From the NCBI RefSeq assembly GCF_024580145.1, contig NZ_JANINI010000001.1, forward strand, positions 478,626 through 542,625: DNA of 64,000 nt. The letters run 5' to 3'. Shown piece by piece: positions 16,978-25,360 of the stretch (its first letter is position 1; every line of letters starts with the position of its first letter). Source of the DNA: Methyloversatilis sp. XJ19-49 (GTDB taxonomy: Bacteria > Pseudomonadota > Gammaproteobacteria > Burkholderiales > Rhodocyclaceae). A program made the translations under genes and the position numbers. A model generated the notes under the pieces. The model did no database searches. It worked only from the letters and a program-made list of their open reading frames with translations, and was not told the origin of the DNA.

Positions 16978-18768
16978 TCAGTCCAGCGACTCGTCCAGCG
17001 TCGCGACTGCCCCCTGACACACGACATGCGCCAGTCCGGCACACTGGCTCAGCACATGGTCGGCGTAGAAGCGGGCGCTGACGATCTTGGCGCGATGGAA
17101 GTCTGCGTCGTCGCTGCCGCCGGCCAGATGACGATGCGACAGCAGCGCCGCACGCGCCATCTGCCAGCCGCCGGCGGCGCGGCCGAACAGCCCGAGCAGC
17201 GGTACGGCCCCAGCCAGCACGGCACGCATATCGCTGCGGAAGTGTCCGACCACGAAGCCCACGCCGCGCTCCAGCGCCTGCGCCGCGTCGCGCAGGGCGG
17301 CTGCGATCACGGCCAGCGCCGCGTCACCGGTCGCGTCCAGCGCAGCGCACTGCGCATGCATGTCGGCGATCACCGCGCGGGCGGCGCTGCCGCCGTCACG
17401 CGCGATCTTGCGGCCGACCAGATCGTTGGCCTGGATGGCCGTCGTACCTTCGTAGATCGTGGTGATGCGTGCGTCGCGCAGGTACTGCGCGGCACCGGTT
17501 TCCTCGACGTAGCCCATGCCGCCATGCACCTGCACGCCCAGTGAGGCGATGTCGTTGGCGGTTTCGGTGCTCCAGCCCTTGACCAGCGGAATCATCAGTT
17601 CGACGAAACCCTGCGCGCGCGAACGCGCCTCCGGGTCGGGGTCATGTTCGGCGCGGTCCAGCGACGCCGCCGTCACGGCGGCCAGCGCGCGCATCGCCTC
17701 GACCTGCGACTTCATCAGCATGAGCATGCGACGCACATCCGGGTGGCGGATGATGGCGACGCGCTCGCCCGACTTCACGCCCGCTTCGGTACCCTGCACC
17801 CGCTCGCGCGCATAGTCCATCGCGCGCTGCAGCGCGCGCTCGGCGACCGCGATGCCCTGCAGGCCGACCGCGTAACGCGCGGCATTCATCATGATGAACA
17901 TGTATTCGATGCCGCGATTCTCGTCGCCGCACAGCCAGCCGACCGCGCCACCGTCGTCGCCGTAGGCCATGACACAGGTCGGACTGGCATGGATGCCCAG
18001 TTTGTGCTCCAGCGACACGCAGCGCACGTCGTTGCGCGCGCCCGGCCTGCCGTCGGCGTCGGGAACGAACTTGGGCACGATGAACAGCGAAATACCCTTG
18101 ACCCCATCAGGTGCGCCCGGCGTGCGTGCCAGTACCAGATGCACGATGTTGTCGGCCAGTTCGTGTTCGCCGAAGGTGATGTAGATCTTCTGGCCGAACA
18201 CACGGTAGCTGCCGTCTGCCTGCGGCTCGGCGCGGGTGCGCACGGCGGCAAGGTCGGAGCCGGCCTGCGGCTCGGTCAGGTTCATGGTGCCGGTCCATTC
18301 GCCGCTCACCATCCGGTCCAGATACAGGTGCTTCTGTTCATCCGAACCACACAGCGACAGCGCTTCGATGGCGCCGGCGGTCAGCAGCGGGCACAGCGAA
18401 AATGCCATGTTCGCGCCCATCACCATTTCCTGGATCATCGCGACCACCACATGCGGCATGCCCGCTCCGCCGTGTGCCGGGTCGCAGCCCATGCCGTTCC
18501 AGCCGTTCTCCGCGTACTGCCGGTAGGCGTCGTTGAAGCCCTCCGGCAGCGTCACGCGGCCATCGGCGCCCAGCGTGGCGCCGGCGCGATCGCCGATCCA
18601 GTTCAGCGGCGACAGGACTTCGGAGGTGAAGCGCGCGGCCTCGTCGAGCACGGCATCGACCACGTCGGGGCTCGAATCCTCCAGCCCGGGCAGCGCCACC
18701 ACTTCGGCCAGCGCGGCCAGTTCCAGCGCGAAACGCATGTCGCGCAGCGGGGCAATGTATTCACTCAT
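16978..18768 (-). CDS. acyl-CoA dehydrogenase, large (DmdC-type) family
   Basis: A 596-residue FAD enzyme that removes two hydrogens from an acyl-CoA and passes them to ETF. It is longer than classic (about 380-residue) acyl-CoA dehydrogenases, as in the 3-methylmercaptopropionyl-CoA dehydrogenase group. Visible motifs: NLTEPQAGSDLAAVRTRAE (FAD and substrate loop near residue 165), RVFGQKIYITFGEHELADN, GVQVHGGMGYVEETGAAQYLRD near 425 and the catalytic Glu in TTIYEGTTAIQANDLVGRK near 450. ATG 18768 is preceded by GAGGAGTGAGCC. It is downstream of etfA on the same strand. Substrate specificity cannot be read from the sequence. Confidence 0.92.
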   Translation of the reverse strand: MSEYIAPLRDMRFALELAALAEVVALPGLEDSSPDVVDAVLDEAARFTSEVLSPLNWIGDRAGATLGADGRVTLPEGFNDAYRQYAENGWNGMGCDPAHGGAGMPHVVVAMIQEMVMGANMAFSLCPLLTAGAIEALSLCGSDEQKHLYLDRMVSGEWTGTMNLTEPQAGSDLAAVRTRAEPQADGSYRVFGQKIYITFGEHELADNIVHLVLARTPGAPDGVKGISLFIVPKFVPDADGRPGARNDVRCVSLEHKLGIHASPTCVMAYGDDGGAVGWLCGDENRGIEYMFIMMNAARYAVGLQGIAVAERALQRAMDYARERVQGTEAGVKSGERVAIIRHPDVRRMLMLMKSQVEAMRALAAVTAASLDRAEHDPDPEARSRAQGFVELMIPLVKGWSTETANDIASLGVQVHGGMGYVEETGAAQYLRDARITTIYEGTTAIQANDLVGRKIARDGGSAARAVIADMHAQCAALDATGDAALAVIAAALRDAAQALERGVGFVVGHFRSDMRAVLAGAVPLLGLFGRAAGGWQMARAALLSHRHLAGGSDDADFHRAKIVSARFYADHVLSQCAGLAHVVCQGAVATLDESLD

Positions 18769-18888
18769 GGCTCACTCCTCCGGGGCGCTGCCGGCCCGTT
18801 GATGCTGCGCTGCGGATCGCCGCGGCGAAAGACGCTACCACGACGCGACAGCGACACTGGCGACCTCCGGGAGACTGTCAGGCGCAGG

Positions 18889-19824
18889 CTACCCCAGCTC
18901 CGCAACCAGTTTCGGCACCAGTTCGAACAGGTCGCCGACCAGGCCGTAGTCGGCGACCTGGAAGATCGGCGCGTCGGCGTCCTTGTTGATGGCGACGATC
19001 ACCTTCGATTCCTTCATGCCGGCCAGGTGCTGGATGGCACCCGAAAGACCGACGGCAATATAGAGATCGGGGGCGACGATCTTGCCGGTCTGACCGACCT
19101 GGTAATCGTTCGGCGCATAGCCCGAATCGACCGCGGCACGGCTGGCACCGAGCGCCGCACCGAGTTTGTCGGCCAGCGGTTCGAGCACGCTGTGGTAGGC
19201 CTCACCGCTGCCGAGCCCGCGTCCGCCGGACACGACGACGCGTGCCGAGCCGAGTTCGGGGCGCACCGACTTAGACAGTTCCTGCGACACGAAAGTCGCC
19301 AGCCCGGTCGCTGCCGGTGGCTGGATGGCTTCGACTGCCGCGCTGCCGCCGGCAGCCGGCGCCGGATCGAATGCGGTCGCCCGCACCGTGATGACCTTGG
19401 TCGCGTCGCGGCTCTGCACCGTGGCCAGCGCATTGCCGGCGTAGATCGGGCGCACGAAGGTGTCTGCCGACTCGACCGCTACGATGTCCGACACCTGAGC
19501 GACGTCGAGCAGCGCCGCGACGCGCGGCATGAAGTTCTTGCCGAAGCTGCTGGCCGGCGCCAGCAGGTGGGTGTACCCGGCCGCCAGCGTCAGCACCAGC
19601 GCGGCCACGTCTTCCGCCAGCGCGTGTTCGAACTGCGGCGCGTCGGCCACCAGCACCTTCGTAACGCCAGCGACCGCCGCCGCGGCGCTCGCTGCGGCGG
19701 CGCAGCCCCGGCCGGCGACCAGTACGGTGATGTCGCCACCGATCCTGGAGGCGGCGGCAATCGTGTTCAGCGTCGCCGGACGCAGCGCGGCGTTGTCGTG
19801 TTCGGCAATGACCAGAATGTTCAT
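18889..19824 (-). CDS. etfA: electron transfer flavoprotein alpha subunit
   Basis: A 311-residue protein. The N-terminal domain begins [20 protein letters not shown]; the C-terminal FAD-binding domain has the signature [38 protein letters not shown] and [19 protein letters not shown], then [23 protein letters not shown] carries electrons from acyl-CoA dehydrogenases to ETF-quinone oxidoreductase. It is 12 bases downstream of etfB and 120 bases upstream of the acyl-CoA dehydrogenase, so all three form one unit. GAGGAATCC precedes the start. Confidence 0.95.
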   Translation of the reverse strand: MNILVIAEHDNAALRPATLNTIAAASRIGGDITVLVAGRGCAAAASAAAAVAGVTKVLVADAPQFEHALAEDVAALVLTLAAGYTHLLAPASSFGKNFMPRVAALLDVAQVSDIVAVESADTFVRPIYAGNALATVQSRDATKVITVRATAFDPAPAAGGSAAVEAIQPPAATGLATFVSQELSKSVRPELGSARVVVSGGRGLGSGEAYHSVLEPLADKLGAALGASRAAVDSGYAPNDYQVGQTGKIVAPDLYIAVGLSGAIQHLAGMKESKVIVAINKDADAPIFQVADYGLVGDLFELVPKLVAELG

Positions 19825-19836
19825 GTCAGGGATTCC

Positions 19837-20589
19837 TCAGCGCAGCACTTTGGCTTCATTGCGAAGCTTCGCCACCAGTTCGGCAACGTCGGCCACTTTC
19901 ACGCCGGCCTGCCGCTTCGGCGGTTCGGCAACGCTCAGCGTCGTCAGGCGCGGCTTCACGTCCACGCCCAGTTCGTCGGGCGTCAGCGTATCGAGCGGCT
20001 TCTTCTTCGCCTTCATGATGTTGGGCAGGCTGGCATAGCGCGGCTCGTTCAGGCGCAGGTCGGTGCTGATCAGCGCCGGCAGCGCGACGCTGACCGTCTC
20101 CAGCCCGCCGTCGATCTCGCGCGTGACCACGGCGCGACCGTCGGCCAGTTGCACCTTCGATGCGAAGGTCGCCTGTCCCCAGCCGAGCAGCGCGGCCAGC
20201 ATCTGACCGGTCTGGTTGGCGTCGTCGTCGATGGCCTGCTTGCCGCAGAAGATCAACTGCGGCGCCTCGCGCTTCGCCACCGCGGCAAGCAGCTTGGCCA
20301 CCGCGAGCGGCTGCAGTTCGACCTCGGTACCGACCAGGATGGCGCGGTCGGCGCCGATCGCCATCGCGGCACGCAAGGTGTCCTGGCAAGCAGAAGTCCC
20401 GCAGGACACGACAACCACCTCGCTCACCGTACCGGCCTCGCGCAGCCGCACCGCCTCTTCCACCGCGATTTCGTCGAACGGATTCATCGACATCTTCACA
20501 TTGGCGGTTTCCACGCCGCTGCCATCGGCTGCCACGCGGATCTTCACGTTGTAATCGATCACCCGTTTGACCGGAACCAGTGCTTTCAT
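19837..20589 (-). CDS. etfB: electron transfer flavoprotein beta subunit
   Basis: A 250-residue cytoplasmic protein that binds AMP and forms the ETF heterodimer. Signatures: [19 protein letters not shown] at the start, [20 protein letters not shown] near residue 35, [24 protein letters not shown] near 115, and the recognition-loop region [28 protein letters not shown] near 185 that docks to acyl-CoA dehydrogenases. AGGAGG lies just before the start. It is the first gene of the operon and faces the divergent tetR gene across the operator-like palindromes. Confidence 0.95.
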   Translation of the reverse strand: MKALVPVKRVIDYNVKIRVAADGSGVETANVKMSMNPFDEIAVEEAVRLREAGTVSEVVVVSCGTSACQDTLRAAMAIGADRAILVGTEVELQPLAVAKLLAAVAKREAPQLIFCGKQAIDDDANQTGQMLAALLGWGQATFASKVQLADGRAVVTREIDGGLETVSVALPALISTDLRLNEPRYASLPNIMKAKKKPLDTLTPDELGVDVKPRLTTLSVAEPPKRQAGVKVADVAELVAKLRNEAKVLR

Positions 20590-20626
20590 CGTTCGCGCCT
20601 CCTGCGCCGATAGGTGCTGCCGCGTC

Positions 20627-20666
20627 CATACGGATGCGTATGTCCAGTTCCGTACGCTACCGTATG
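20627..20666. promoter_or_regulatory. pair of operator-like palindromes between etfB and tetR
   Basis: Two matching inverted repeats: CATACGGATGCGTATG (20627-20642) and CGTACGCTACCGTATG (20651-20666). Both read as CATACGG-N3-CGTAYG on one strand or the other, and their centres are 24 bases apart. The divergent TetR gene next to them is the natural candidate to bind. They would control etfB-etfA-acd and the regulator itself. Confidence 0.72.
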
Positions 20667-20705
20667 CCTGAATCCATGGTCAATACCCGAATGCGGAATA
20701 GCCTT

Positions 20706-21284
20706 ATGCCGGAATCCGAAACGCTCGTGCCGCGGCCGCAGACAGACCGCGACACCTGGCTGCACGCAGCCACCCAGACCCTGGCGGACAGTGGCGTCGA
20801 CGGCGTCAAGGTCGAAAGCCTCGCGCGTCAGCTCGGGCTGACCAAGGGCAGCTTCTACTGGCACTTCAAGGACCGGCGCGCGCTGCTCGACGCCCTGCTC
20901 GACCACTGGCGAACAGGCCGCATCGACGACATCACGCAGCGCACGCAATGTGCGCCCGGCCACGAGATCGCGCAACTTCACCACGTGATCGACACCTACA
21001 GCCTGGCCCGAAACCAGCGCGGCATGCGCGTGGAACTCGCGATCCGCGACTGGGCGCGCCACGACGCTGCAGCGCAGTCGGTGATCGACGCCGTCGACGC
21101 GGTGCGGCTGGACTGCGCCACCGCACTGTTCGCCGCCGCCGGCCACGGCGCCGATGAAGCCGCCAGCCGCAGCCTGCTGCTGTACGCGTATGTGTTCGGC
21201 CTCGGCATGATGGACGGCGAACGCGAGGCGCTGCGTCCGGCCGCCTCGCGCACCTTCATCGCGCGCCTGATTACCGGCGGATGA
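20706..21284 (+). CDS. TetR-family transcriptional regulator
   Basis: A 192-residue repressor-type protein. The helix-turn-helix domain is in VDGVKVESLARQLGLTKGSFYWHFKDRRALLDALLDHW (residues about 25-62). The C-terminal ligand-binding domain is all-helical. The start is uncertain: ATG 20706 (MPESETLV) and ATG 20664 (MPESMVNT) are both possible; I chose the later one because it lies outside the operator-like palindromes. It is divergent from the etf/acyl-CoA dehydrogenase genes, so control of acyl-CoA oxidation is likely, with an acyl-CoA or related ligand. That is inferred from position. Confidence 0.85.
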   Translation: MPESETLVPRPQTDRDTWLHAATQTLADSGVDGVKVESLARQLGLTKGSFYWHFKDRRALLDALLDHWRTGRIDDITQRTQCAPGHEIAQLHHVIDTYSLARNQRGMRVELAIRDWARHDAAAQSVIDAVDAVRLDCATALFAAAGHGADEAASRSLLLYAYVFGLGMMDGEREALRPAASRTFIARLITGG

Positions 21285-21420
21285 GTGTTGGCGCACTGAA
21301 ATACGCGCCGGACTGCGCAATGATGCGCGTCACCCTCGCGGCTGCCGACGGATAATTGCCGCGCTGCCGCATGGCACCCGATGCACCGTGCCGCCCCCGA
21401 ATCCAGAGAAAGGAAAACAG

Positions 21421-22797
21421 ATGTCCTTCCCCGCACCCGAAATTTTCAAGGCCTACGACATCCGCGGCATCGTCGACAAGACGCTGACCGCGGAGGCGGT
21501 TCGCGCAATCGGCCACGCGCTTGGCTCCGAAGCCGTCAAGCGCGGCCAGCGCACCATCGCGGTCGGCCGTGACGGCCGGCTGTCGGGGCCCGAACTGGCT
21601 GGCGCACTGGCCGCCGGCATTAATGCCGCCGGTGTCGACGTGCTGGACATCGGCTGCGTGCCGACACCGCTTTCTTACTTCGCCGCCTTCGATCTGGGCA
21701 CCGACAGCGCGGTCAGCGTGACCGGCAGTCACAACCCGCCCGACTACAACGGGCTGAAAATGGTGCTCGGCGGCCAGACGCTGTACGGCGACATGATCCA
21801 GGACCTGCGCCGGCGCATCATCGAGAACGATCTGGTGCATGGCGTGGGCACCACCCGCCATGCCGACGTGCGCGATGCCTACATCGCCCGCGTGACGTCC
21901 GACGTGAAGCTCAAGCGGCCGATGAAGATCGTCATCGACTGCGGCAACGGCGTAGCCGGCGACATCGGCCCGAAGCTGTTCGAAGCCCTGGGCTGCCAGG
22001 TGACGCCGCTGTTCTGCGAGGTCGATGGCCACTTCCCGAACCACCATCCGGATCCGTCGAAGCCGGAAAACCTGGAAGACCTGATCCGCGTGCTGGCCGC
22101 GGGTGACGCCGAAATCGGTCTCGCCTTCGACGGCGACGGCGACCGTCTGGGCGTGGTCACGCGCGACGGCGAAATCATCTACCCCGATCGTCAGCTGATG
22201 CTGTTCGCCGCCGACGTGCTGTCGCGCCAGCCCGGTGCGCAGATCGTTTATGACGTCAAATGCACGCGTCTGCTCGCACCCTGGGTGCGCGAACACGGCG
22301 GCGAGCCAATCATGTGGAACACCGGTCACGCGCTGATCAAGGCCAAGCTCAAGCAGAGCGGCGCCGCGCTGGCCGGCGAAATGAGCGGCCACATGTTCTT
22401 CAAGGAACGCTGGTTCGGTTTCGACGACGGCCTGTACGCGGCCGCCCGACTGCTGGAAATCCTGTCCGCGTCGCCGGACGGCAACGCCGTGCTGAAGGCA
22501 CTGCCGACCGCGATTTCGACGCCTGAGCTCAACCTCAAGATGAACGAGGGCGAACCGCATGCATTGATCGCCGAAATGCAGCAGTCGGCGGTGTTCGACG
22601 GCGCGCGCGAGATCATCAAGATCGACGGCCTGCGCGTCGAGTACGCCGATGGTTTCGGCCTGATGCGCGCCTCGAACACCACGCCGGTCGTCGTGCTGCG
22701 CTTCGAAGCCGACACCGATGCCGCGCTGGCCCGCATCCAGTCCGATTTCCGCAGCGTGTTGCTGCGCGCACGGCCGGACCTGAAGTTGCCGTTCTGA
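21421..22797 (+). CDS. phosphomannomutase/phosphoglucomutase (AlgC/ManB type)
   Basis: A 458-residue alpha-D-phosphohexomutase that moves phosphate between C6 and C1 of hexoses for sugar-nucleotide synthesis. The four family sites are visible: phosphoserine loop SVTGSHNPPDYNGLKMVLGG near residue 100, metal loop AFDGDGDRLGVV near 240, sugar-binding GEMSGHMFFKERWFGFDDG near 320, and phosphate-binding RASNTTPVVVLRFEAD near 420. GAAAGGAAAA precedes ATG 21421. It is free-standing and would feed lipopolysaccharide or exopolysaccharide synthesis; the sugar preference is not decided by the sequence. Confidence 0.93.
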   Translation: MSFPAPEIFKAYDIRGIVDKTLTAEAVRAIGHALGSEAVKRGQRTIAVGRDGRLSGPELAGALAAGINAAGVDVLDIGCVPTPLSYFAAFDLGTDSAVSVTGSHNPPDYNGLKMVLGGQTLYGDMIQDLRRRIIENDLVHGVGTTRHADVRDAYIARVTSDVKLKRPMKIVIDCGNGVAGDIGPKLFEALGCQVTPLFCEVDGHFPNHHPDPSKPENLEDLIRVLAAGDAEIGLAFDGDGDRLGVVTRDGEIIYPDRQLMLFAADVLSRQPGAQIVYDVKCTRLLAPWVREHGGEPIMWNTGHALIKAKLKQSGAALAGEMSGHMFFKERWFGFDDGLYAAARLLEILSASPDGNAVLKALPTAISTPELNLKMNEGEPHALIAEMQQSAVFDGAREIIKIDGLRVEYADGFGLMRASNTTPVVVLRFEADTDAALARIQSDFRSVLLRARPDLKLPF

Positions 22798-22799
22798 GT

Positions 22800-22852
22800 C
22801 GGTTGCAGCACCGTCGGCCGGTCGTGCGGATCGGTCGACGGTGCTGCAACCG
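22800..22852. repeat. perfect 17-bp inverted repeat after the phosphohexomutase gene
   Basis: CGGTTGCAGCACCGTCG (22800-22816) is followed, after 19 bases, by its exact reverse complement (22836-22852). The hairpin starts two bases after the stop codon. No T-run follows, so a classic rho-independent terminator is unlikely; a protein site or mRNA-stabilising stem is possible. Confidence 0.75.
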
Positions 22853-22938
22853 GATGCAATCGGTGACACATTTCGTGTCGTGTGCAAAATAAGAGCTCAA
22901 GACCCTCAATCTTGAGTCCGGCATGCCGAAACCGGTAC

Positions 22939-24174
22939 ATGCCGAATAACAACACCTCCACTTCCATCTTCGTCGGGCGCCAGCCCATCCTCGACAGGAA
23001 GGGCGCCTTGTACGCCTACGAACTGCTGTTCCGCTCGGGCCAGATGGATCATGCGGAATTCAGCAGCGACATGAGTGCAACCGCCCGCGTGATCACCACG
23101 GTGTTCAACGAACTGGGTCTGGAAAATTCGCTCGGCAACGCCTTCGGCTTCATCAACGTCAGCGAAGAAATGCTGATGTCCGAAGCGATCGAGTTGCTGC
23201 CGCCGGACAAGATCGTCATCGAACTGCTGGAAACGATCCCGCCGACGCCAGTGGTCATCGAGCGCGCGCGGGACCTGGTGGCCAAGGGCTTCCGTCTGGC
23301 GCTCGACGACGTGCTCAGCCTGGAAGACGACTTCCGGCCGCTCATCGAAATCGCATCCTTCGTCAAGATCGACCTGATGGGCGTTGATCCGGACATGCTG
23401 CCAGGCATCGTCAACAGCTTCAAACCCTACAAGGCGAAACTTCTGGCCGAAAAGGTCGACAGCGCCGAACAGGCCCAGCGCTGCAACGAACTCGGCTTTG
23501 CCTACTTCCAGGGTTACTTCTTCGCCCGCCCCAGCGTGCTGAGCACACGCGCACTGAAATCGAGTGAAACGACGCTGCTGCGACTGCTCGGCCTGGTCAT
23601 GGGCGACGCGGAAACGATCGAAATGGAACCGCTGATCAAGCAGGAGCCGGCACTGCTGGTGAACCTGATGCGGGTTTCGAACTCGATCGGCAATGGCGGC
23701 CGCCAGATTTCGTCCGCGCGCGAGGCCATCACGCTGCTCGGGCGCACGCAGTTGCAGCGCTGGCTGCAATTGTTGCTGTTCTGCCCGCAAGGCAGCGAGC
23801 AGGCCGGCGGCCCGCTGCTTGCAATGGTGGCCACCCGCGCCCGCACCATGGAGCTGCTGGCGGAAAGGTGCGACAGCCGTGATTGCGACCCGGAATGCGC
23901 CTTTCTGACTGGCATCCTTTCGCTGCTGCCGGCGCTGCTCGGCGTGCGGATGGACGAAATTCTGAAGACCCTGACGGTGGCATCCTCAATCCAGGATGCC
24001 CTGAATGATGGCTCGGGCAACCTCGGCGCACTGCTTACGCTGATGCGCAACTGGGAGAACAACGCGCTGCACGAGTTCGCGCTCACGCTCAGTCGATTGC
24101 CGGCGCTCGGTCTGAGCGATTTCACGAACGCGACCTCCGAATCCATGACCTGGGCGGCAACGCTCGGCCAATAA
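22939..24174 (+). CDS. EAL-like plus HDOD signalling protein (YuxH type)
   Basis: A 411-residue protein. The N-terminal half (residues about 5-215) is an EAL-fold phosphodiesterase domain that starts FVGRQPILDRKGALYAYELLFR. Its signature is degenerate: ELL replaces EAL, and metal-binding positions such as NVSEEML and LDDVLSLEDDF differ from active enzymes, so c-di-GMP hydrolysis is doubtful. The C-terminal half (about 215-405) is an HDOD domain (VNLMRVSNSIG...). Such proteins act as c-di-GMP-linked regulators rather than enzymes. It is 24 bases upstream of a second HDOD gene in the same direction. Confidence 0.88.
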   Translation: MPNNNTSTSIFVGRQPILDRKGALYAYELLFRSGQMDHAEFSSDMSATARVITTVFNELGLENSLGNAFGFINVSEEMLMSEAIELLPPDKIVIELLETIPPTPVVIERARDLVAKGFRLALDDVLSLEDDFRPLIEIASFVKIDLMGVDPDMLPGIVNSFKPYKAKLLAEKVDSAEQAQRCNELGFAYFQGYFFARPSVLSTRALKSSETTLLRLLGLVMGDAETIEMEPLIKQEPALLVNLMRVSNSIGNGGRQISSAREAITLLGRTQLQRWLQLLLFCPQGSEQAGGPLLAMVATRARTMELLAERCDSRDCDPECAFLTGILSLLPALLGVRMDEILKTLTVASSIQDALNDGSGNLGALLTLMRNWENNALHEFALTLSRLPALGLSDFTNATSESMTWAATLGQ

Positions 24175-24198
24175 CCAGAACGCACAAAGGACGATTGC

Positions 24199-25026
24199 AT
24201 GAACGCAATGGAACGCATCTTCAGTGCCACCGCGCAGCTCCCGGTCATTCCACGGGTGGTGCAGAAGATGATCGACACGCTGAAACATGAAGATGCCGAT
24301 CTGCAGCCGTTGATCGCCGATATCCGGCTCGACCCGGTCATCAGCGCGCGCGTGCTGCGCATTGCCAATTCGGGCTTCTACGGCAGCCGCCGCACGGTGG
24401 GCTCGATCGACGATGCAGTCCGCCTGGTCGGTACGCGCGTGCTGCGCACACTGGTCATTTCGGCCGGGGTCAGCAGCGCATTTCCGAAGGTACCGGGTGT
24501 TGACCTGAAGGACTTCTGGCGCCACGCATTGATGACCGCCAGCGCCAACGCACTGCTGGCGCGCCATGCCGGCGAAAATGCCGACAACGCCTACGTCGCC
24601 GGCCTGATGCACCGGCTGGGCCAGCTGATGATCCACATCGCATTTCCGCGCATGGCCGAGGAAATCGCAAGTGACTGTCATGGATTCAGCGTCAGCGAGC
24701 GCGCGGCCGTTGAGCACCTGAAGCTGCATACCAACCACTGCGAAGTGGGCGCCGAACTGGCGGCGCGCTGGAACTTTCCCGATGACGTCGCCCTGGCCAT
24801 GCAGTACTACTGCCAGCCGCATCACGACAGCGCCACGCGCCTCGCGCGACTGACCAATGTCGCCGCCCAGATCGCGACGGAAATCGATGACGACGTCAAG
24901 CCCGAGGACATCGCCGGGCATCTGAACCGCAGCATCACCGACCTGTGCGGCCTGGACCGCACGGCCATCCTGCCCGACATCGAGTACTGCGCGGAACACG
25001 CGGCGGAAGCGGAACTGGCACTTTGA
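24199..25026 (+). CDS. HDOD-domain signalling protein
   Basis: A 275-residue single HDOD domain protein, a non-hydrolytic HD relative. The family start LPVIPRVVQKMIDTLKHEDADLQPLIADI is followed by LDPVISARVLRIANSGFYG near residue 45 and VAGLMHRLGQLMIHIAFP near 130. HDOD proteins take part in stress and c-di-GMP signalling through protein contacts. It follows the EAL-HDOD gene by 24 bases and both are probably co-expressed. AAAGGACGAT precedes the start. No catalytic His-Asp pair is expected or seen. Confidence 0.9.
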   Translation: MNAMERIFSATAQLPVIPRVVQKMIDTLKHEDADLQPLIADIRLDPVISARVLRIANSGFYGSRRTVGSIDDAVRLVGTRVLRTLVISAGVSSAFPKVPGVDLKDFWRHALMTASANALLARHAGENADNAYVAGLMHRLGQLMIHIAFPRMAEEIASDCHGFSVSERAAVEHLKLHTNHCEVGAELAARWNFPDDVALAMQYYCQPHHDSATRLARLTNVAAQIATEIDDDVKPEDIAGHLNRSITDLCGLDRTAILPDIEYCAEHAAEAELAL

Positions 25027-25063
25027 CCGATTGCCGGCCGATGCAGACCGCCGGCCGGCCGAT

Positions 25064-25360
25064 TCAGCGCATCTTCGGATTCAGCGTGCCGCGGTTGTAG
25101 TCCTTGTCGCCGGGCATCAGCACGCGGGTGCCGAACCAGCCGCCCTGCGCGCCTTCCGGCCGAAGGTGGTTTTCCGGGTAGGTGTCGGCGATCTTCTTCG
25201 CCTCGGCCTGCTTCGCCTGATCGACGAACTTCCAGCGCCCGTCCGGCATCAGCTGCACCTTCTCGCCGGTTGCGGTGGTCGCCTCGATCATCGTGCCTTC
25301 GCCGGCCTGCACGAGCCCGCCGGCGACGAGCGCCAGCGCCATGAACATCATCCGTTTCAT
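25064..25360 (-). CDS. small secreted protein of unknown function
   Basis: A 98-residue exported protein. Residues 1-20 are a signal peptide (MFMALALVAGGLVQAG), then TMIEATTATGEKVQLMPDGRWKFVD, an SH3-like small beta domain seen in many short periplasmic proteins, and a polar tail. I do not recognise the function. Translation is probably coupled to alaS: the start ATG shares its A with the alaS TGA. This is conserved-looking packing, but no functional link with alaS is known. Confidence 0.7.
   Translation of the reverse strand: MKRMMFMALALVAGGLVQAGEGTMIEATTATGEKVQLMPDGRWKFVDQAKQAEAKKIADTYPENHLRPEGAQGGWFGTRVLMPGDKDYNRGTLNPKMR

Noticed and set aside
16275..17044. Long Ala/Gln/Ser/Pro-rich and Leu/Cys-rich reading frames across the 13-bp array, on both strands
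   Set aside because: They exist only because the repeat unit has no stop codon in any frame. Frames open on both strands at once, with the same peptide repeated, are an artefact of the array.
17644..20613. A 989-residue reading frame on the plus strand opposite the acyl-CoA dehydrogenase and etf genes
   Set aside because: It is the antisense frame of three well-supported genes. High GC at third codon positions leaves such frames open; its sequence (rich in His, Arg, Gln) is typical of shadows.
22800..22852. The 17-bp inverted repeat as a rho-independent terminator
   Set aside because: No T-run follows the stem, so it is listed as a repeat instead.
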